DNA from: Candidatus Limnocylindrales bacterium
Lineage (GTDB): Bacteria > Desulfobacterota > Binatia > UBA1149 > CAITLU01
Length of the DNA stretch: 64,000 bases
NCBI GenBank assembly: GCA_035626395.1
Contig: DASPNR010000044.1
Location: 186,001 to 250,000 of the forward strand
Direction: 5' to 3'
Under the pieces are notes generated by a model that was not told where the DNA came from, did not search any database, and was given only the letters and a program-made list of their open reading frames with translations. Made by a program: the position numbers and the translations under genes. This document shows positions 47,576 to 58,747 of this stretch, piece after piece. Each line of letters opens with the position of its first letter. Position 1 is the stretch's first letter.

Positions 47576-47957
47576 GAGACAGGCTCCGAAAGGAACGAGT
47601 CGGAAGTACGCGGCCGTACTCGCAGGCACGGTTCGTACTCTCGCGTATCGAGCGAGGACCTTCTTCCCCGTTGGTGACAAGACAGCGGGCGGAGTTTTGC
47701 GCTCGTGAGGACGTCACACGGCGAAAAGCCCTGATTTTTCACGAATCAGGAAGGAGCGTCGTAATGACATTTGGTCAGCAACAGCTGACGGAATGGCGGG
47801 GGCGCAGAGGACTCGAAAGGCGAAGCCGACGGTCGTGTGCGACGGGAGAGACCCGGCGCTGGCGTACGACCAGCGCGCGAGGGGAGGCGCGCCAGGACGA
47901 GCAGACGCGAGAGGCGCGCAGAGGCATCTACGAGCCGCTGCGCGCGTCTCGCTGCTC
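47576..47957. other. Gene-poor stretch with candidate small plus-strand frame
   Basis: This 382-base gap lies between the cytochrome start and the small membrane gene. A six-base inverted repeat CTGATT/AATCAG with seven-base spacer (about 47730-47748) is followed by AAGGAG and, after seven bases, ATG 47764. That opens a plus-strand frame to 48123 (119 residues, arginine-rich) which would run antisense through the whole small membrane gene. Third-codon bases do not look like the neighbours, so I do not call it a gene. Confidence 0.4.
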
Positions 47958-48074
47958 CTACATGTTGAAGCCGAACAGCCAGAGCAGAAAGATGATCGGC
48001 AGTGGGACGCCGATGAGCCAAAGAAGCGCGCCACGAGCGAGACCGCTTTCCGGGTTCTTCTTCATGTCAGACAT
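47958..48074 (-). CDS. Small single-pass membrane protein (38 residues)
   Basis: A 38-residue peptide: MSDMKKNPESG, then a hydrophobic helix (ALLWLIGVPLPIIFLLWLFG) to the end. ATG 48074 has a strong AAGGAGGA ribosome site eight bases upstream, which is why I accept it despite its size. It resembles small Lmo0937/DUF5670-type membrane peptides in length and tryptophan-leucine style, without a firm family match. The longer frame starting at 48152 lacks such a site. It is the only likely gene between the cytochrome and lepB. Confidence 0.65.
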   Translation of the reverse strand: MSDMKKNPESGLARGALLWLIGVPLPIIFLLWLFGFNM

Positions 48075-48303
48075 AGCGGGAGTCCTCCTTCGAGCATTGT
48101 CGGTCGCAATCGCTGCCATGTAGGGAGTCAGACGTACAGACGGGTCGCACAATTCGGCGCGAGACCACCTTATGCCCGCCCGGGTGTTCGTCGAATGGGC
48201 AGCGCGGAGAACGCAGCCGCGCCCTCACGCATCTTCAGCGGATTTCCCCGTCGAAGCGTCTCGACGGCTCAGATCTCAAAATGGCGCGCCCGGCGGCCGC
48301 GGC

Positions 48304-49023
48304 TCAGGGGATTCGCATTCCGATGCGCGAGAAGCGCGGCCGGAAGCTCTGCGAGTCCCACGACCAGTACAGGATGAAGGCCTTGCCCAGGATGTCGGTC
48401 ACCGGCACCGGGCCCCAGTAGCGGCTGTCGTGGCTGTGGTCGCGGTTGTCGCCCATGACGAAGACGTGGCCGTCGGGAACCTTGTAAGGCCCGAAGTTGT
48501 CCCGCGCGCCGTTGGGATAGATGCGCGAGCCCGGCGCGATGTAGCCATGAGCGTCGGGCGCCTTCTCGCCGTTGAGATAGATGACCTTGTTGCGAACCTC
48601 GATCTCATCGCCTTCAACGGCCACGATGCGCTTGATGAAGTCCTTGCTGCGGTCCTCGGGATAGACGAACACGATCACGTCGCCGCGCTCGGGCTTGATG
48701 AACGACAGCAGGCGAGTGCCGACCACCGGGACGCGGATGCCGTAGAGGAACTTGTTGACGAGCAGATGGTCGCCGATGGCAAGGGTAGGCTCCATCGAGC
48801 CGCTCGGAATCTTGAAGGCCTGGACGATGAAGGTGCGGATGAACAGGGCCAGCAGAATGGCCATGCCGAAGGCTTCGACGTACTCGCGAATCTGCGAGCG
48901 CGTCGACTGCTCCGGAGCCTGCTCCCTGACCGCTTCTTTCTTGGCCACTTTGCCGTGCACCTGTTGCGCGTCGCTGGCGCCAGTCCGCTTCCTCGCCGCG
49001 CCTGCGGCGCGAATCCATCTCAC
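48304..49023 (-). CDS. lepB: Signal peptidase I
   Basis: A 239-residue membrane serine peptidase that removes export signals. A transmembrane segment (MAILLALFIRTFIVQAF) precedes catalytic Ser76 in PSGSMEPT; general base Lys131 is in KRIVAVEGDE, and GDNRDHSHDSRYWG is the conserved box E. Start GTG 49023 lies in the repeat region downstream of lepA; GTG 48960 is an alternative that omits repeat-derived residues. lepA is upstream on the same strand, the common lepA-lepB order. Confidence 0.92.
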   Translation of the reverse strand: MRWIRAAGAARKRTGASDAQQVHGKVAKKEAVREQAPEQSTRSQIREYVEAFGMAILLALFIRTFIVQAFKIPSGSMEPTLAIGDHLLVNKFLYGIRVPVVGTRLLSFIKPERGDVIVFVYPEDRSKDFIKRIVAVEGDEIEVRNKVIYLNGEKAPDAHGYIAPGSRIYPNGARDNFGPYKVPDGHVFVMGDNRDHSHDSRYWGPVPVTDILGKAFILYWSWDSQSFRPRFSRIGMRIP

Positions 49024-49091
49024 CGGCGCCTGTCCCTGTCACCGCCGCGCCTGCGGCCGCGGATCCATTCACCGCCGCGCCTGCGGCGCCG

Positions 49092-49093
<2 letters not shown>
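48991..49093. repeat. Three short GC-rich repeats spanning the lepA-lepB junction
   Basis: Three units share the core CGCCGCGCCTGCGGC, at about 48993, 49042 and 49072. The core folds into a small hairpin (GCCGC, four-base loop, GCGGC). Units two and three repeat at 30 bases and share flanking tcacc. The first encodes the lepB N-terminus; the last ends at the lepA stop. They look like REP/BIME-type intergenic repeats. Confidence 0.6.
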
Positions 49094-50891
<1,798 letters not shown>

Positions 50892-50924
50892 GAGCGAGCC
50901 GCACCGGCGGCGGAACCAGGCTCG

Positions 50925-51869
50925 CTACGACCGCGTACGGAAGAAGTCAACTGTCTGGGCAAGGCCGTCATCCAGGCTGACCGACGGTTTCCAGCCCAGC
51001 ACGCGCTCGGCGCGCGCATAGGACAGGCAGTTGCGGCGCACCTCGCCTTCCTTGGCTTCGACGTGATTGGGCCTGACGTCGGCGCCGGCCAGGCGCGCGA
51101 TGCGCTCGTGCAGCTCGACGACGTTGGTCTCCCGGCCGGTGCCGATGTTGACGGGGCCGCACCAGCCATTGCCCGCCGCGTCGTCGGTCAAGCTGTCGAC
51201 GCTGGCGAGATTGGCACGCACCACGTCACCGACGAAGACGTAGTCGCGCGTCTGCAGCCCGTCGCCGAAGATGTTGCCGGGCACACCCCGAAGCAGCGCC
51301 TTGGAGAAGATCGCCACCACCCCCGCCTCGCCGTGCGGATCCTGGCGCGGGCCATAGACGTTGGCGTAGCGCAGCGCCACGTAGCGCAGGCCGTGGATGC
51401 GCCAGTAGTACTCGAGGTAGTGCTCACCGGTCAGCTTCGTGATGCCGTAGGGACAGACGGGGACCGTCGGGTGCTCCTCGGGCGTCGGGTACTGATCGAC
51501 CTCGCCGTAGACCGTTCCGCCGCTGGACGAGAACAGCGCCAGCCTCGTGCCGGCGCCGCGCGCAGCCTCGAGCAGGCGAACCATGCCGAGCACGTTGACC
51601 TCCGCGTCGTAGGCGGGGTTCTCGACCGAGTAGCGCACGTTCATCTGCGCCGCGTGATGGCACAGGACGTCGGGCCTCTCTTCCGACACGATCTGCGCCG
51701 CACGCTCGTCGCGAATGTCCACTTCGTGGAAACGCGCACCGGCGGGGACCTGCTCACGGTGGCCGCTGGAGAGGTTGTCCATGACCGAGACCTCGTCGCC
51801 TCGAGCCAGGAACGCATCCGCCAGATGCGAGCCGATGAAGCCCGCGCCGCCCGTGATCAGAATCTTCAT
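50925..51869 (-). CDS. NAD-dependent epimerase/dehydratase, UDP-glucose 4-epimerase-like
   Basis: A 314-residue extended SDR. GGAGFIGSH binds NAD, SSSGGTVYGE supplies the serine, and Tyr141/Lys145 in PYGITK form the catalytic pair. The style fits GalE-like sugar epimerases that interconvert UDP-glucose/galactose or UDP-glucuronate. ATG 51869 overlaps the upstream UDP-xylose-type gene stop as ATGA; a longer frame upstream is out-of-frame shadow of that gene. It forms a set with ugd and uxs: UDP-glucuronate made by Ugd could be epimerised here. Confidence 0.85.
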   Translation of the reverse strand: MKILITGGAGFIGSHLADAFLARGDEVSVMDNLSSGHREQVPAGARFHEVDIRDERAAQIVSEERPDVLCHHAAQMNVRYSVENPAYDAEVNVLGMVRLLEAARGAGTRLALFSSSGGTVYGEVDQYPTPEEHPTVPVCPYGITKLTGEHYLEYYWRIHGLRYVALRYANVYGPRQDPHGEAGVVAIFSKALLRGVPGNIFGDGLQTRDYVFVGDVVRANLASVDSLTDDAAGNGWCGPVNIGTGRETNVVELHERIARLAGADVRPNHVEAKEGEVRRNCLSYARAERVLGWKPSVSLDDGLAQTVDFFRTRS

Positions 51870-52822
51870 GTCAGAGCGCTTCCCGATGCCAGTTTCTTCT
51901 GGAAGTAGTCGATGGTGCGGCGCAGGCCGTCGTCGAGGCTGACCTTGGGCGTCCAGCCGCCGAGCACGCGCTGCGCCTTGGAGATGTCCGGCTTGCGCAC
52001 CTTCGGATCGTCGACGGGCAGGTCCTTGTAGACGATCTGCGATTTGGAGCCGGAGAGGTCGCGGATCCTCACGGCGAAGTCCTGGATCGTCATCTCGGTC
52101 GGGTTGCCCAGGTTGACCGGCAGCGGCTCGTCCGACCACAACAGACGAACCAGGCCTTCGACGAGATCCTCGACGAAGCAGAAGCTGCGCGTCTGCGCGC
52201 CGTCGCCGTAGACGGTGATCGGCTGGTCTTGCAGGGCCTGGCACATGAAGTTCGGCACCACGCGGCCATCGCGCATGCGCATGCGAGGACCGTACGTGTT
52301 GAAGATGCGTGCTATGCGCGTCTGCACGCCGTGCGTTCGGTAGTAGGCCATCGTCATCGCTTCCAGGAAGCGCTTGGCCTCATCGTAGACGCCGCGCGGC
52401 CCGATCGGGTTGACGTTGCCCCAGTAGTCTTCGCGCTGCGGATGCACCAGAGGATCACCGTAGACCTCGGAGGTCGAGGCTACGAGAATGCGGGCTCCCT
52501 TCTCGCGAGCAAGACCCAATGCCTTGTGAGTCCCGAGAGAGCCCACCTTCAAGGTCTGGATCGGCAGCTCCAAGTAATCGACGGGGCTGGCAGGCGAGGC
52601 GAAGTGCAGCACCGCGTCCAGCGGACCCGGAATGTACAGATAGTTGGTCACGTCCTGGGGGAGGAACGTGAACGCGGGGTTCGCGAACAGGTGGGCGATG
52701 TTGTCGCGATCCCCGGTCAGCAGGTTGTCGACGGCGACGACCTCGTGCCCGTCAGCCAGGAAGCGTTCGCACAGATGCGATCCGATGAAGCCGGCGCCGC
52801 CGGTGATGAGGACTCGTGCCAC
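51866..52822 (-). CDS. UDP-glucuronate decarboxylase (UDP-xylose synthase) family SDR
   Basis: A 318-residue extended SDR. GGAGFIGSH is at residues 8-16; STSEVYGDPLVHPQ and Tyr146/Lys150 (GVYDEAK) are characteristic of UXS/ArnA-type decarboxylases, and ARIFNTYGPRM follows. It converts UDP-glucuronate to UDP-xylose. Its upstream neighbour, ugd, makes the substrate, so the pair is biochemically consistent. It starts 26 bases after the ugd stop. Specificity (UDP-xylose versus 4-keto arabinose) cannot be settled from sequence. Confidence 0.87.
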   Translation of the reverse strand: MARVLITGGAGFIGSHLCERFLADGHEVVAVDNLLTGDRDNIAHLFANPAFTFLPQDVTNYLYIPGPLDAVLHFASPASPVDYLELPIQTLKVGSLGTHKALGLAREKGARILVASTSEVYGDPLVHPQREDYWGNVNPIGPRGVYDEAKRFLEAMTMAYYRTHGVQTRIARIFNTYGPRMRMRDGRVVPNFMCQALQDQPITVYGDGAQTRSFCFVEDLVEGLVRLLWSDEPLPVNLGNPTEMTIQDFAVRIRDLSGSKSQIVYKDLPVDDPKVRKPDISKAQRVLGGWTPKVSLDDGLRRTIDYFQKKLASGSALT

Positions 52823-52848
52823 TGGCTGCCCCTATGTCGTTGCTGAAG

Positions 52849-54168
52849 CTATTCCGGCAGCGCCGCGGCGCGGCCGATCGGGAAATAGACGAATCCGCGC
52901 GACTTCATGTCGCGCGGCTCCCACAGGTTGCGGCCGTCGAAGACGACCGGCTCCTTGAGCAGCCGCTTGATGCGATCGAAGTCGGGATGACGGAACTCGT
53001 TCCATTCCGTGACGACGCACAGCGCATCGGCGCCGGAGAGCGCGTCGTAGTTCTTGGAGCAATAGGTGACGCGGTCGCCGAAGCAGCCGCGCGCGACCTC
53101 CATCGCTTCCGGATCGTGCACGTTCACCTTGCAGCCGGCGGCCAGAAGGTCGTTGACCAGGCCGATCGACGGCGCCTCGCGCATGTCGTCGGTACGAGGC
53201 TTGAACGCTAGCCCCCACACGCCGAAAGTGCGGCCGGAGAGATTGCCGCCGTAGTATTGGGTGATCTTCTCGAACAGGCGCTTCTTCTGCCGGTTGTTGA
53301 CGTCGTCGACCGCGTTCATGAGCGGAAAGTCCAGCCCGACCGACTGCGCCGTGTGCATGATGGCGCGCACGTCCTTGGGGAAGCACGAGCCGCCGTAGCC
53401 GAGGCCGGGATAGAGGAAGTGCATTCCCAGGCGGCGATCGGTCCCGACGCCCTGGCGGACGTGGCTGACGTCGGCGCCGACCTTCTCGCAGAGGTTTGCG
53501 ACCTCGTTGATGAACGAGATCTTGGTCGCGAGAAGGGCGTTGGCCGCGTACTTGGTCATCTCGGCGCTGGGATTGTCCATCACCAGGATCGGAGCACCGC
53601 CGCGCACGAAGGGAGCGTAGAGATCCTTCATGATGTCGGCGGCCGTGTCGCTGGCTACGCCGATGACGACACGGTCGGGCTTGAGAAAGTCCTCGACCGC
53701 CGCTCCTTCCTTCATGAACTCCGGATTGGAGACGACGTCGTAGGGATGCCGGGTCGTCTCGTCGAGAATCTTGCGAACCGCCTGCGCGGTGCCCACGGGC
53801 ACTGTGCTCTTGAGCACGACGACGCGGTAGCCGTCCATGTGCGTGCCGATGTCGCGCGCGACCTGGTAGACGAAGCGCATGTCGGGCGCCAGTTCGTTGT
53901 CGCCCTGGGGAGTGCCGACGGCGATGAAGCAGACCTGCGACTGTCTGACCGCCGAAGCGACATCGGTGGTGAACGTCAACCGGCCCTCTTCGACGTTGCG
54001 CTGGATCAACTCCTCCAGGCCGGGTTCGTAGATCGGGACGTGGCCCTCACGCAGGCGTTGGATCTTCTTCTCGTCGATGTCGACGCACGCAACGTCGTTG
54101 CCGCTCTCGGCAAAACACGTCCCGGCGACCAGGCCGACGTACCCGGTCCCTATCACACAAATTTTCAC
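52849..54168 (-). CDS. ugd: UDP-glucose 6-dehydrogenase
   Basis: A 439-residue enzyme oxidising UDP-glucose to UDP-glucuronate with two NAD. The Rossmann GTGYVGLV begins the protein, Lys206 lies in EMTKYAANA and the thioester cysteine is Cys262 in GYGGSCFPKD. Normal length. It is the entry step to the UDP-xylose and GalE-like branch encoded downstream. The upstream gene is a polyprenyl-type glycosyltransferase with a 70-base gap, so these are probably one cell-envelope polysaccharide operon. Confidence 0.95.
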   Translation of the reverse strand: MKICVIGTGYVGLVAGTCFAESGNDVACVDIDEKKIQRLREGHVPIYEPGLEELIQRNVEEGRLTFTTDVASAVRQSQVCFIAVGTPQGDNELAPDMRFVYQVARDIGTHMDGYRVVVLKSTVPVGTAQAVRKILDETTRHPYDVVSNPEFMKEGAAVEDFLKPDRVVIGVASDTAADIMKDLYAPFVRGGAPILVMDNPSAEMTKYAANALLATKISFINEVANLCEKVGADVSHVRQGVGTDRRLGMHFLYPGLGYGGSCFPKDVRAIMHTAQSVGLDFPLMNAVDDVNNRQKKRLFEKITQYYGGNLSGRTFGVWGLAFKPRTDDMREAPSIGLVNDLLAAGCKVNVHDPEAMEVARGCFGDRVTYCSKNYDALSGADALCVVTEWNEFRHPDFDRIKRLLKEPVVFDGRNLWEPRDMKSRGFVYFPIGRAAALPE

Positions 54169-54238
54169 CGCTACTCCTCGAAATTAAGCCAAAAAGGTCG
54201 CCGGTTCCGGCATTTACCCCAAACCGGAACGCGGGATA

Positions 54239-55264
54239 CTAGCCGAGCATGGGTGGACCGGCAAGCTTGGAAATGGGCTCCCCCAGCTCCTCCGCGACCA
54301 CGTAGATCGGCTTGCCTTGGCTCTCGTGGTAGGTGCGCGCGAGCATCTCCCCCAGCAAACCCATCGTCACCAGTTGGACGCCCGTCACGACCAGCAAAAT
54401 CGCCAAGAGCAGGATGGGGCGGCCGGCCAGCGGCATGCCGAAGACGATCTTCTGAACGCCGAGCAGCGCCAGGACGGCGGCTCCGGCCCCCCCTAACAGC
54501 ACACCCATCACACCGAAGACGTGGATGGGACGCGTCGAGTACACCGACAGGAACTTGACCGTCAGCAGATCGAGCACCACCCGCACCACTCGCGACAGCC
54601 CGTACTTGGAGGAGCCCGCCACCCGCGGCCGGTGATTGACGACGATCTCGGTGACCTTGGCGCCGAGATCACAGGCGATGGCCGGAATGAACCGGTGCAT
54701 CTCGCCGTACAGTCGAAGGCTGCGCGCCACCTCGCCGCGGTAGGCCTTCAGCATGCAGCCGTAGTCGTGGATGTGGACGCCGGTGATGGCGCGGATCATG
54801 GCGTTGGCGGCCACCGACGGCATGCGCCGCCGCACCAGCTCGTCCTTGCGGTCCTGGCGCCAGCCGGAGACCAGGTCGTACCCTTCCTCGAGCTTGGCGA
54901 TCAGGCGCGGGATGTCGCGCGGGTCGTTCTGCCGGTCCGAGTCGAGCGTGACGACGATTGCGCCGCGGGTGCGCTCGAGTCCGGCGGCCACCGCCGCGGT
55001 CTGCCCGAAGTTGCGGCGGAACAGGACGACGCGGACGTTGGAATCGCGTTCCTGAATGCGGCGCAGGATCTGCGGCGAGCGGTCTCGCGATCCATCGTCG
55101 GTGTAGATGATCTCGTAGCTGCGGCCCAGCGCGGACAGGACTTCGGTCAGCTCGGCGTGCAGCGGCTCGATGTTGTCCTGCTCGTTGTAGACCGGCAGCA
55201 CCACCGATACCTCGACGGCGGCGGCCAGGGGAGCGCGCGAAAGAGATTCGGCGAGCTGCTTCAT
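54239..55264 (-). CDS. Family 2 glycosyltransferase, DPM1/undecaprenyl-phosphate type, with C-terminal membrane helices
   Basis: A 341-residue GT-A transferase. The N-terminal domain has VSVVLPVYNEQDNIEPL, TDDGSRDRS and VTLDSDRQNDP, the metal-binding DxD region (aspartate-serine-aspartate here instead of the usual DxDLQ). Two C-terminal transmembrane helices (about 245-265 and 280-305) fit enzymes that glycosylate undecaprenyl phosphate, such as ArnC or GtrB. ATG 55264 is preferred to longer upstream frames. It is the first gene of the ugd set and likely builds lipid-linked sugars for envelope polysaccharide or lipid A. Confidence 0.88.
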   Translation of the reverse strand: MKQLAESLSRAPLAAAVEVSVVLPVYNEQDNIEPLHAELTEVLSALGRSYEIIYTDDGSRDRSPQILRRIQERDSNVRVVLFRRNFGQTAAVAAGLERTRGAIVVTLDSDRQNDPRDIPRLIAKLEEGYDLVSGWRQDRKDELVRRRMPSVAANAMIRAITGVHIHDYGCMLKAYRGEVARSLRLYGEMHRFIPAIACDLGAKVTEIVVNHRPRVAGSSKYGLSRVVRVVLDLLTVKFLSVYSTRPIHVFGVMGVLLGGAGAAVLALLGVQKIVFGMPLAGRPILLLAILLVVTGVQLVTMGLLGEMLARTYHESQGKPIYVVAEELGEPISKLAGPPMLG

Positions 55265-55642
55265 GCGCAGACTGCTCGTGGGTCGCAGACCGGCGACGAA
55301 TGCTTCATGCGGAACGCGAACACAACGGCCCGCGGTCACTGCCGGCGCCGCTGCCTCGGCCTGCGGCGCCGCTCGCTCGCCGATTCCCGTGTGGCAAGCC
55401 GGGTGTGTTCGAAGAAACGGCCGCGGCGGCACCACCGTCCCCGGCGGGGCCGTCAATGCCCGCTGCGGCATGCCGCAGCGCCTTCGCGGCCGCGCGCTCG
55501 TGGCGGCGCGACCGCCCACGCCGGCGCGCAAAATCGTGCTGCAGTCGCCGCCACCGGGTGGCCGCAGCACTTGCACCGGCCGCCGAGCGGCTCACCGTGG
55601 ATATGCCTGTGCCAGAAGCCCGGCGATCCCAAGGAGCCATCG
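55265..55642. other. Divergent intergenic region, no gene seen
   Basis: 378 bases between the GT2 and LLM gene starts. Both strands have GC-rich open frames, but none has family-like sequence or a ribosome site. A promoter in each direction is expected; I see no convincing -35/-10 pair. The only clear signal is the AAGGAG site of the LLM gene at its right end. Confidence 0.5.
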
Positions 55643-56674
55643 ATGACGCATTTCGGATACAAGCTGATGACGGAGACGCACGGCCCGCGCGACCTCGTCG
55701 AAAACGCAGTCGCTGCAGAGCGAGCCGGCTTCGACTTCGTGTCGATCTCCGACCATTTCCACCCGTGGCTGCAGTCGCACGGCCATTCCCCGTTCGCATG
55801 GAGCGTGCTCGGCGCCATCGCCCACGCCACGAAGACCGTCGGCATCTGTACCGGGCTGACGTGCCCGATCATTCGGTACCATCCCGCCATCGTGGCGCAG
55901 GCCGCCGCGACGATCGGCGTCATGAGCGAGGGACGCTTCACGCTCGCCCTCGGCACGGGCGAGCGGCTCAACGAGCACGTGGTGGGACAGGGCTGGCCCG
56001 GCCCCACCGACCGTCTCGACATGCTGCGCGAAGCGGTCGAGATCATGCGGCTTCTGTGGGAGGGCGACCTCGTTTCGCACTCCGGCACCTACTTCGACGT
56101 CGAAAGCGCCCGCATCTACGACCTGCCCCAGGAGCCGATTCCGATCGTCATCGGCGCGGGGGGCCCCAAAGCCGCGGCGCTGGCGGGCGAGATCGGCGAC
56201 GGCATGATGACGGTGTCGGCCGACTCGCAGCTCGTCGAGGCGTTCCGCAACGCCGGCGGCGGCACGCAACGACTGTACGCCGAGCTCGCGTGCGCGTACG
56301 CCGAGTCCAAACAGGAAGCGCTCGAGCTTGCGCATCGCTACTCCCGCTTCGGCGCACTGGACTGGAGCGTCCTGACGGAAATTCCGGGCGTTGCCGGCTT
56401 CGAGGCTGCCACCAGGTTCGTGCGCCCCGAAGACCTCGCGCAGGAGATGCCACACGGGCCGGACGTGGACACCTACGTCGATGCCATCGAGAAGTTCGTC
56501 GATGCCGGTTTCGATCATATCGTGCTGGTGGGCGTCGGCGAGGATCAGCATCCATTCCTGCGTTTCTTCGAGGAGGAGTTGTCGCCGCGACTGCGGTCGG
56601 GGAAAGCCGCCCGCGCAGATGCGCATGCCGCCGGCAGTGAGCCTCGGCAGGAGCGACCGGGTCTGAGGAGCTGA
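55643..56674 (+). CDS. LLM-class flavin oxidoreductase, F420-dependent G6PDH-like
   Basis: A 343-residue TIM-barrel protein of the luciferase-like monooxygenase superfamily. It begins with FGYKLMTETHGPRDLVEN and SISDHFHPW; RFTLALGTGERLNEHVVG and PIPIVIGAGGPKAA bind F420 phosphate. This set matches the F420-dependent glucose-6-phosphate dehydrogenase-like subfamily. F420 use is inferred; no F420 biosynthesis gene is in the window. ATG 55643 has AAGGAG six bases upstream. The tail after about residue 325 is low-complexity. Substrate unknown. Confidence 0.86.
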   Translation: MTHFGYKLMTETHGPRDLVENAVAAERAGFDFVSISDHFHPWLQSHGHSPFAWSVLGAIAHATKTVGICTGLTCPIIRYHPAIVAQAAATIGVMSEGRFTLALGTGERLNEHVVGQGWPGPTDRLDMLREAVEIMRLLWEGDLVSHSGTYFDVESARIYDLPQEPIPIVIGAGGPKAAALAGEIGDGMMTVSADSQLVEAFRNAGGGTQRLYAELACAYAESKQEALELAHRYSRFGALDWSVLTEIPGVAGFEAATRFVRPEDLAQEMPHGPDVDTYVDAIEKFVDAGFDHIVLVGVGEDQHPFLRFFEEELSPRLRSGKAARADAHAAGSEPRQERPGLRS

Positions 56675-56948
56675 AACGGCATGGTCGCGCCGGCGCGGCG
56701 GTCGAACACCGGCCCGGCGCGTTTCGAGTCCAGCCTTTCGAGCTCGCGTTGCGGCGGGAATCCTGCCGGCAGGGGCGAACCTGCGTCCCCTCGACCAAAA
56801 CCGGCGCGTTCACCTCGATTTTGATCGATCCGCGCGTCGCAAAATCGCCCGCAGGCGACTGCCACGTGTTAGAAAGCGGATGCTCACTCGAACTGGAGGA
56901 ACCCTGGACGCACGAACGTCGCGGGCTCCGCCATGGAAGGAGGCTGTC

Positions 56949-57377
56949 ATGGTTTCTCGTCGCTGCGTCTACGTCATCGTGATCGGCGCCCTCATGCTCT
57001 GCTCCCACTTCGATGCGGCCGAGGCGCGACAGCCCGACGGCGTGTCCGAAACGACGGTCCTCTCGCCGAATTCGCCGCGCATCCCCGTCACGTCCTTCCC
57101 GCTGCCCAGCACATCGTTTCCCAACACGACGGTCCCCCCCACGCTTCCACCGACGACCACGACGATGCCTGCGAGCGAGTGCGGGGATGCCAACAACGAT
57201 TCGTCGGTCACGGCCTCCGACGCGTTGGCCGTTCTGCGCGCGGCGGTCGGGACGTTCAACGACTGTCCGATGTCTCGCTGCGACGCCGATGGCAACGGAT
57301 CGCTGACCGCCAGCGATGCGCTGCGGGTGCTGCGGAGGGCCGTGGGAACGTCGGTGACGATGAGCTGCCCCGCCTGA
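56949..57377 (+). CDS. Small secreted protein with two dockerin-like EF-hand repeats
   Basis: A 142-residue exported protein. ATG 56949 has a strong AAGGAGG site. The signal peptide (CVYVIVIGALMLCS) is followed by a Ser/Pro/Thr-rich linker (residues 30-70) and two EF-hand units: DANNDSSVTASDALAVL and DADGNGSLTASDALRVL. The D-x-N/D-x-D/N-x-S-x-T-x-x-D pattern fits dockerin-type calcium loops. It contains no catalytic domain: the whole mature protein is linker plus dockerin. Its only apparent job is to bind something, calcium or a partner protein. Confidence 0.78.
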   Translation: MVSRRCVYVIVIGALMLCSHFDAAEARQPDGVSETTVLSPNSPRIPVTSFPLPSTSFPNTTVPPTLPPTTTTMPASECGDANNDSSVTASDALAVLRAAVGTFNDCPMSRCDADGNGSLTASDALRVLRRAVGTSVTMSCPA

Positions 57378-57546
57378 TCGCTGCGTCCGGCCTGGAGGGT
57401 GCGAGCTCGGTCGCGATGTCGCGACGCGCCCGACGAGCGATCCCGGCGCTCGAATCCACTGCGGCACCGCGGCATTGTCGTGCCCAGCAAGCGGCTCGGC
57501 GGCCGCGCGCGGCGCCGGAATGTCTCTGGCGCCTCGGGTATAGCGC

Positions 57547-58737
57547 GTGCGCTCCTTGAACATCGGATTCGTCCATCCCGACCTCGGCATCGGCGGTGCC
57601 GAGCGTCTGGTGGTCGATGCCGCCACGGCCCTGCGCGCGGCCGGCCATCACGTCACCATCCACACCTCTCACCACGACCGTGAGCGCAGTTTCGAGGAGA
57701 CGCGCGACGGCACGCTGGCGGTGCGCGCGCACGACAGCCTGTTTCCCCGCCACATTGCCGGACGGCTGCTCGCTCCATGCGCCATCGCCCGCACGCTGGT
57801 AGCGGCCAGGCAGGCGCGGCGTGCGCATTACGATGTGGTGTTCTGCGACCTCGTGGCGCACAGCGTGCCCGCGGTTCGGCGACCCGGAACGCGGGTCGCG
57901 TTCTACTGCCACTATCCCGACAAGCTTCTGGCGCCGCCAGGTGGTGTGCTGCACCGGTGGTACCGGCGCCCCATCGACGCTCTCGAAGAGCGTGCGACAG
58001 CGATGGCCGACCTGATCCTCGTCAACAGCCGCTTTACCGCCGCAGCCTTCGAGCAAGCCTACCCGGGCTGCGCCCACGTCCGGCCTACGCTGCTGTACCC
58101 GGGCGTGCGCACCGAACGCTTCGGCGGCAGCCAGGCGTTGGCCGGCAGCGACGAGCCGATCCTGCTGCTCGCCATCAGCCGCCTGGAACGAAAGAAGAAC
58201 CTGGAGCTTGCGGTCGGCGCCCTCGCACGCCTGCGCAGTCTGGTTCCAGCCGACGTCGCCGCGCGCCTGCGCCTTTGCGTGGCCGGAGGATACGACGAGC
58301 GCCTCGAGGACAACCGGCAGGCGCTGCAGCGGCTTCGCGCGGAGATCGCGCGTCACGGCCTTGGCGGCGTCGTCGCGATCGAGGCCAACGTCAGCGATGA
58401 GCGAAAGCTCGAGCTGCTGCACGCGTGCCGCGCCGTGATCTACACGCCCGGCCACGAGCACTTCGGCTACGTCCCGCTGGAAGCGATGGCCAGCGGCCGT
58501 CCCGTCGCCGTGTGCGACACTGGCGGACCCACGGAAACCGTCGTGCATGGCATGACCGGCCTCGTCTGCGCGCCGACAGCCGAGGCGTTCGCCAGCCAGC
58601 TTGCGCCGCTGGTGACGGACGTCGCACTGGCGCGTCGCATGGGCGTGGCCGGCGTCTCTCACGTCGCCGCGGCGTTCTCCATGGACGCGTTCGGCGGTCG
58701 TCTGCGCGCGATCGTCGACGCGCTCGCGGCTTCGTAG
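57547..58737 (+). CDS. Family 4 glycosyltransferase, ALG2-like
   Basis: A 396-residue GT-B enzyme. N-terminal GFVHPDLGIGGAERLVVDAA and C-terminal EHFGYVPLEAMASGRPV (the GT4 E-x7-E donor site) are clear. The style of GGAERLVVDAA and FYCHYPDKLLAPP resembles ALG2-type mannosyltransferases. GTG 57547 starts the protein. The next GT4 gene lies ten bases downstream, so both are probably co-transcribed and act in sequence on a lipid-linked glycan. Donor and acceptor cannot be read from sequence. Confidence 0.87.
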   Translation: MRSLNIGFVHPDLGIGGAERLVVDAATALRAAGHHVTIHTSHHDRERSFEETRDGTLAVRAHDSLFPRHIAGRLLAPCAIARTLVAARQARRAHYDVVFCDLVAHSVPAVRRPGTRVAFYCHYPDKLLAPPGGVLHRWYRRPIDALEERATAMADLILVNSRFTAAAFEQAYPGCAHVRPTLLYPGVRTERFGGSQALAGSDEPILLLAISRLERKKNLELAVGALARLRSLVPADVAARLRLCVAGGYDERLEDNRQALQRLRAEIARHGLGGVVAIEANVSDERKLELLHACRAVIYTPGHEHFGYVPLEAMASGRPVAVCDTGGPTETVVHGMTGLVCAPTAEAFASQLAPLVTDVALARRMGVAGVSHVAAAFSMDAFGGRLRAIVDALAAS

Positions 58738-58747
58738 GGTCGGCAGG

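Noticed and set aside
56762..56773. 12-bp perfect palindrome CCTGCCGGCAGG upstream of the small dockerin-like gene
   Set aside because: Such GC palindromes arise easily by chance at this base composition, and no promoter or second copy supports it as an operator.
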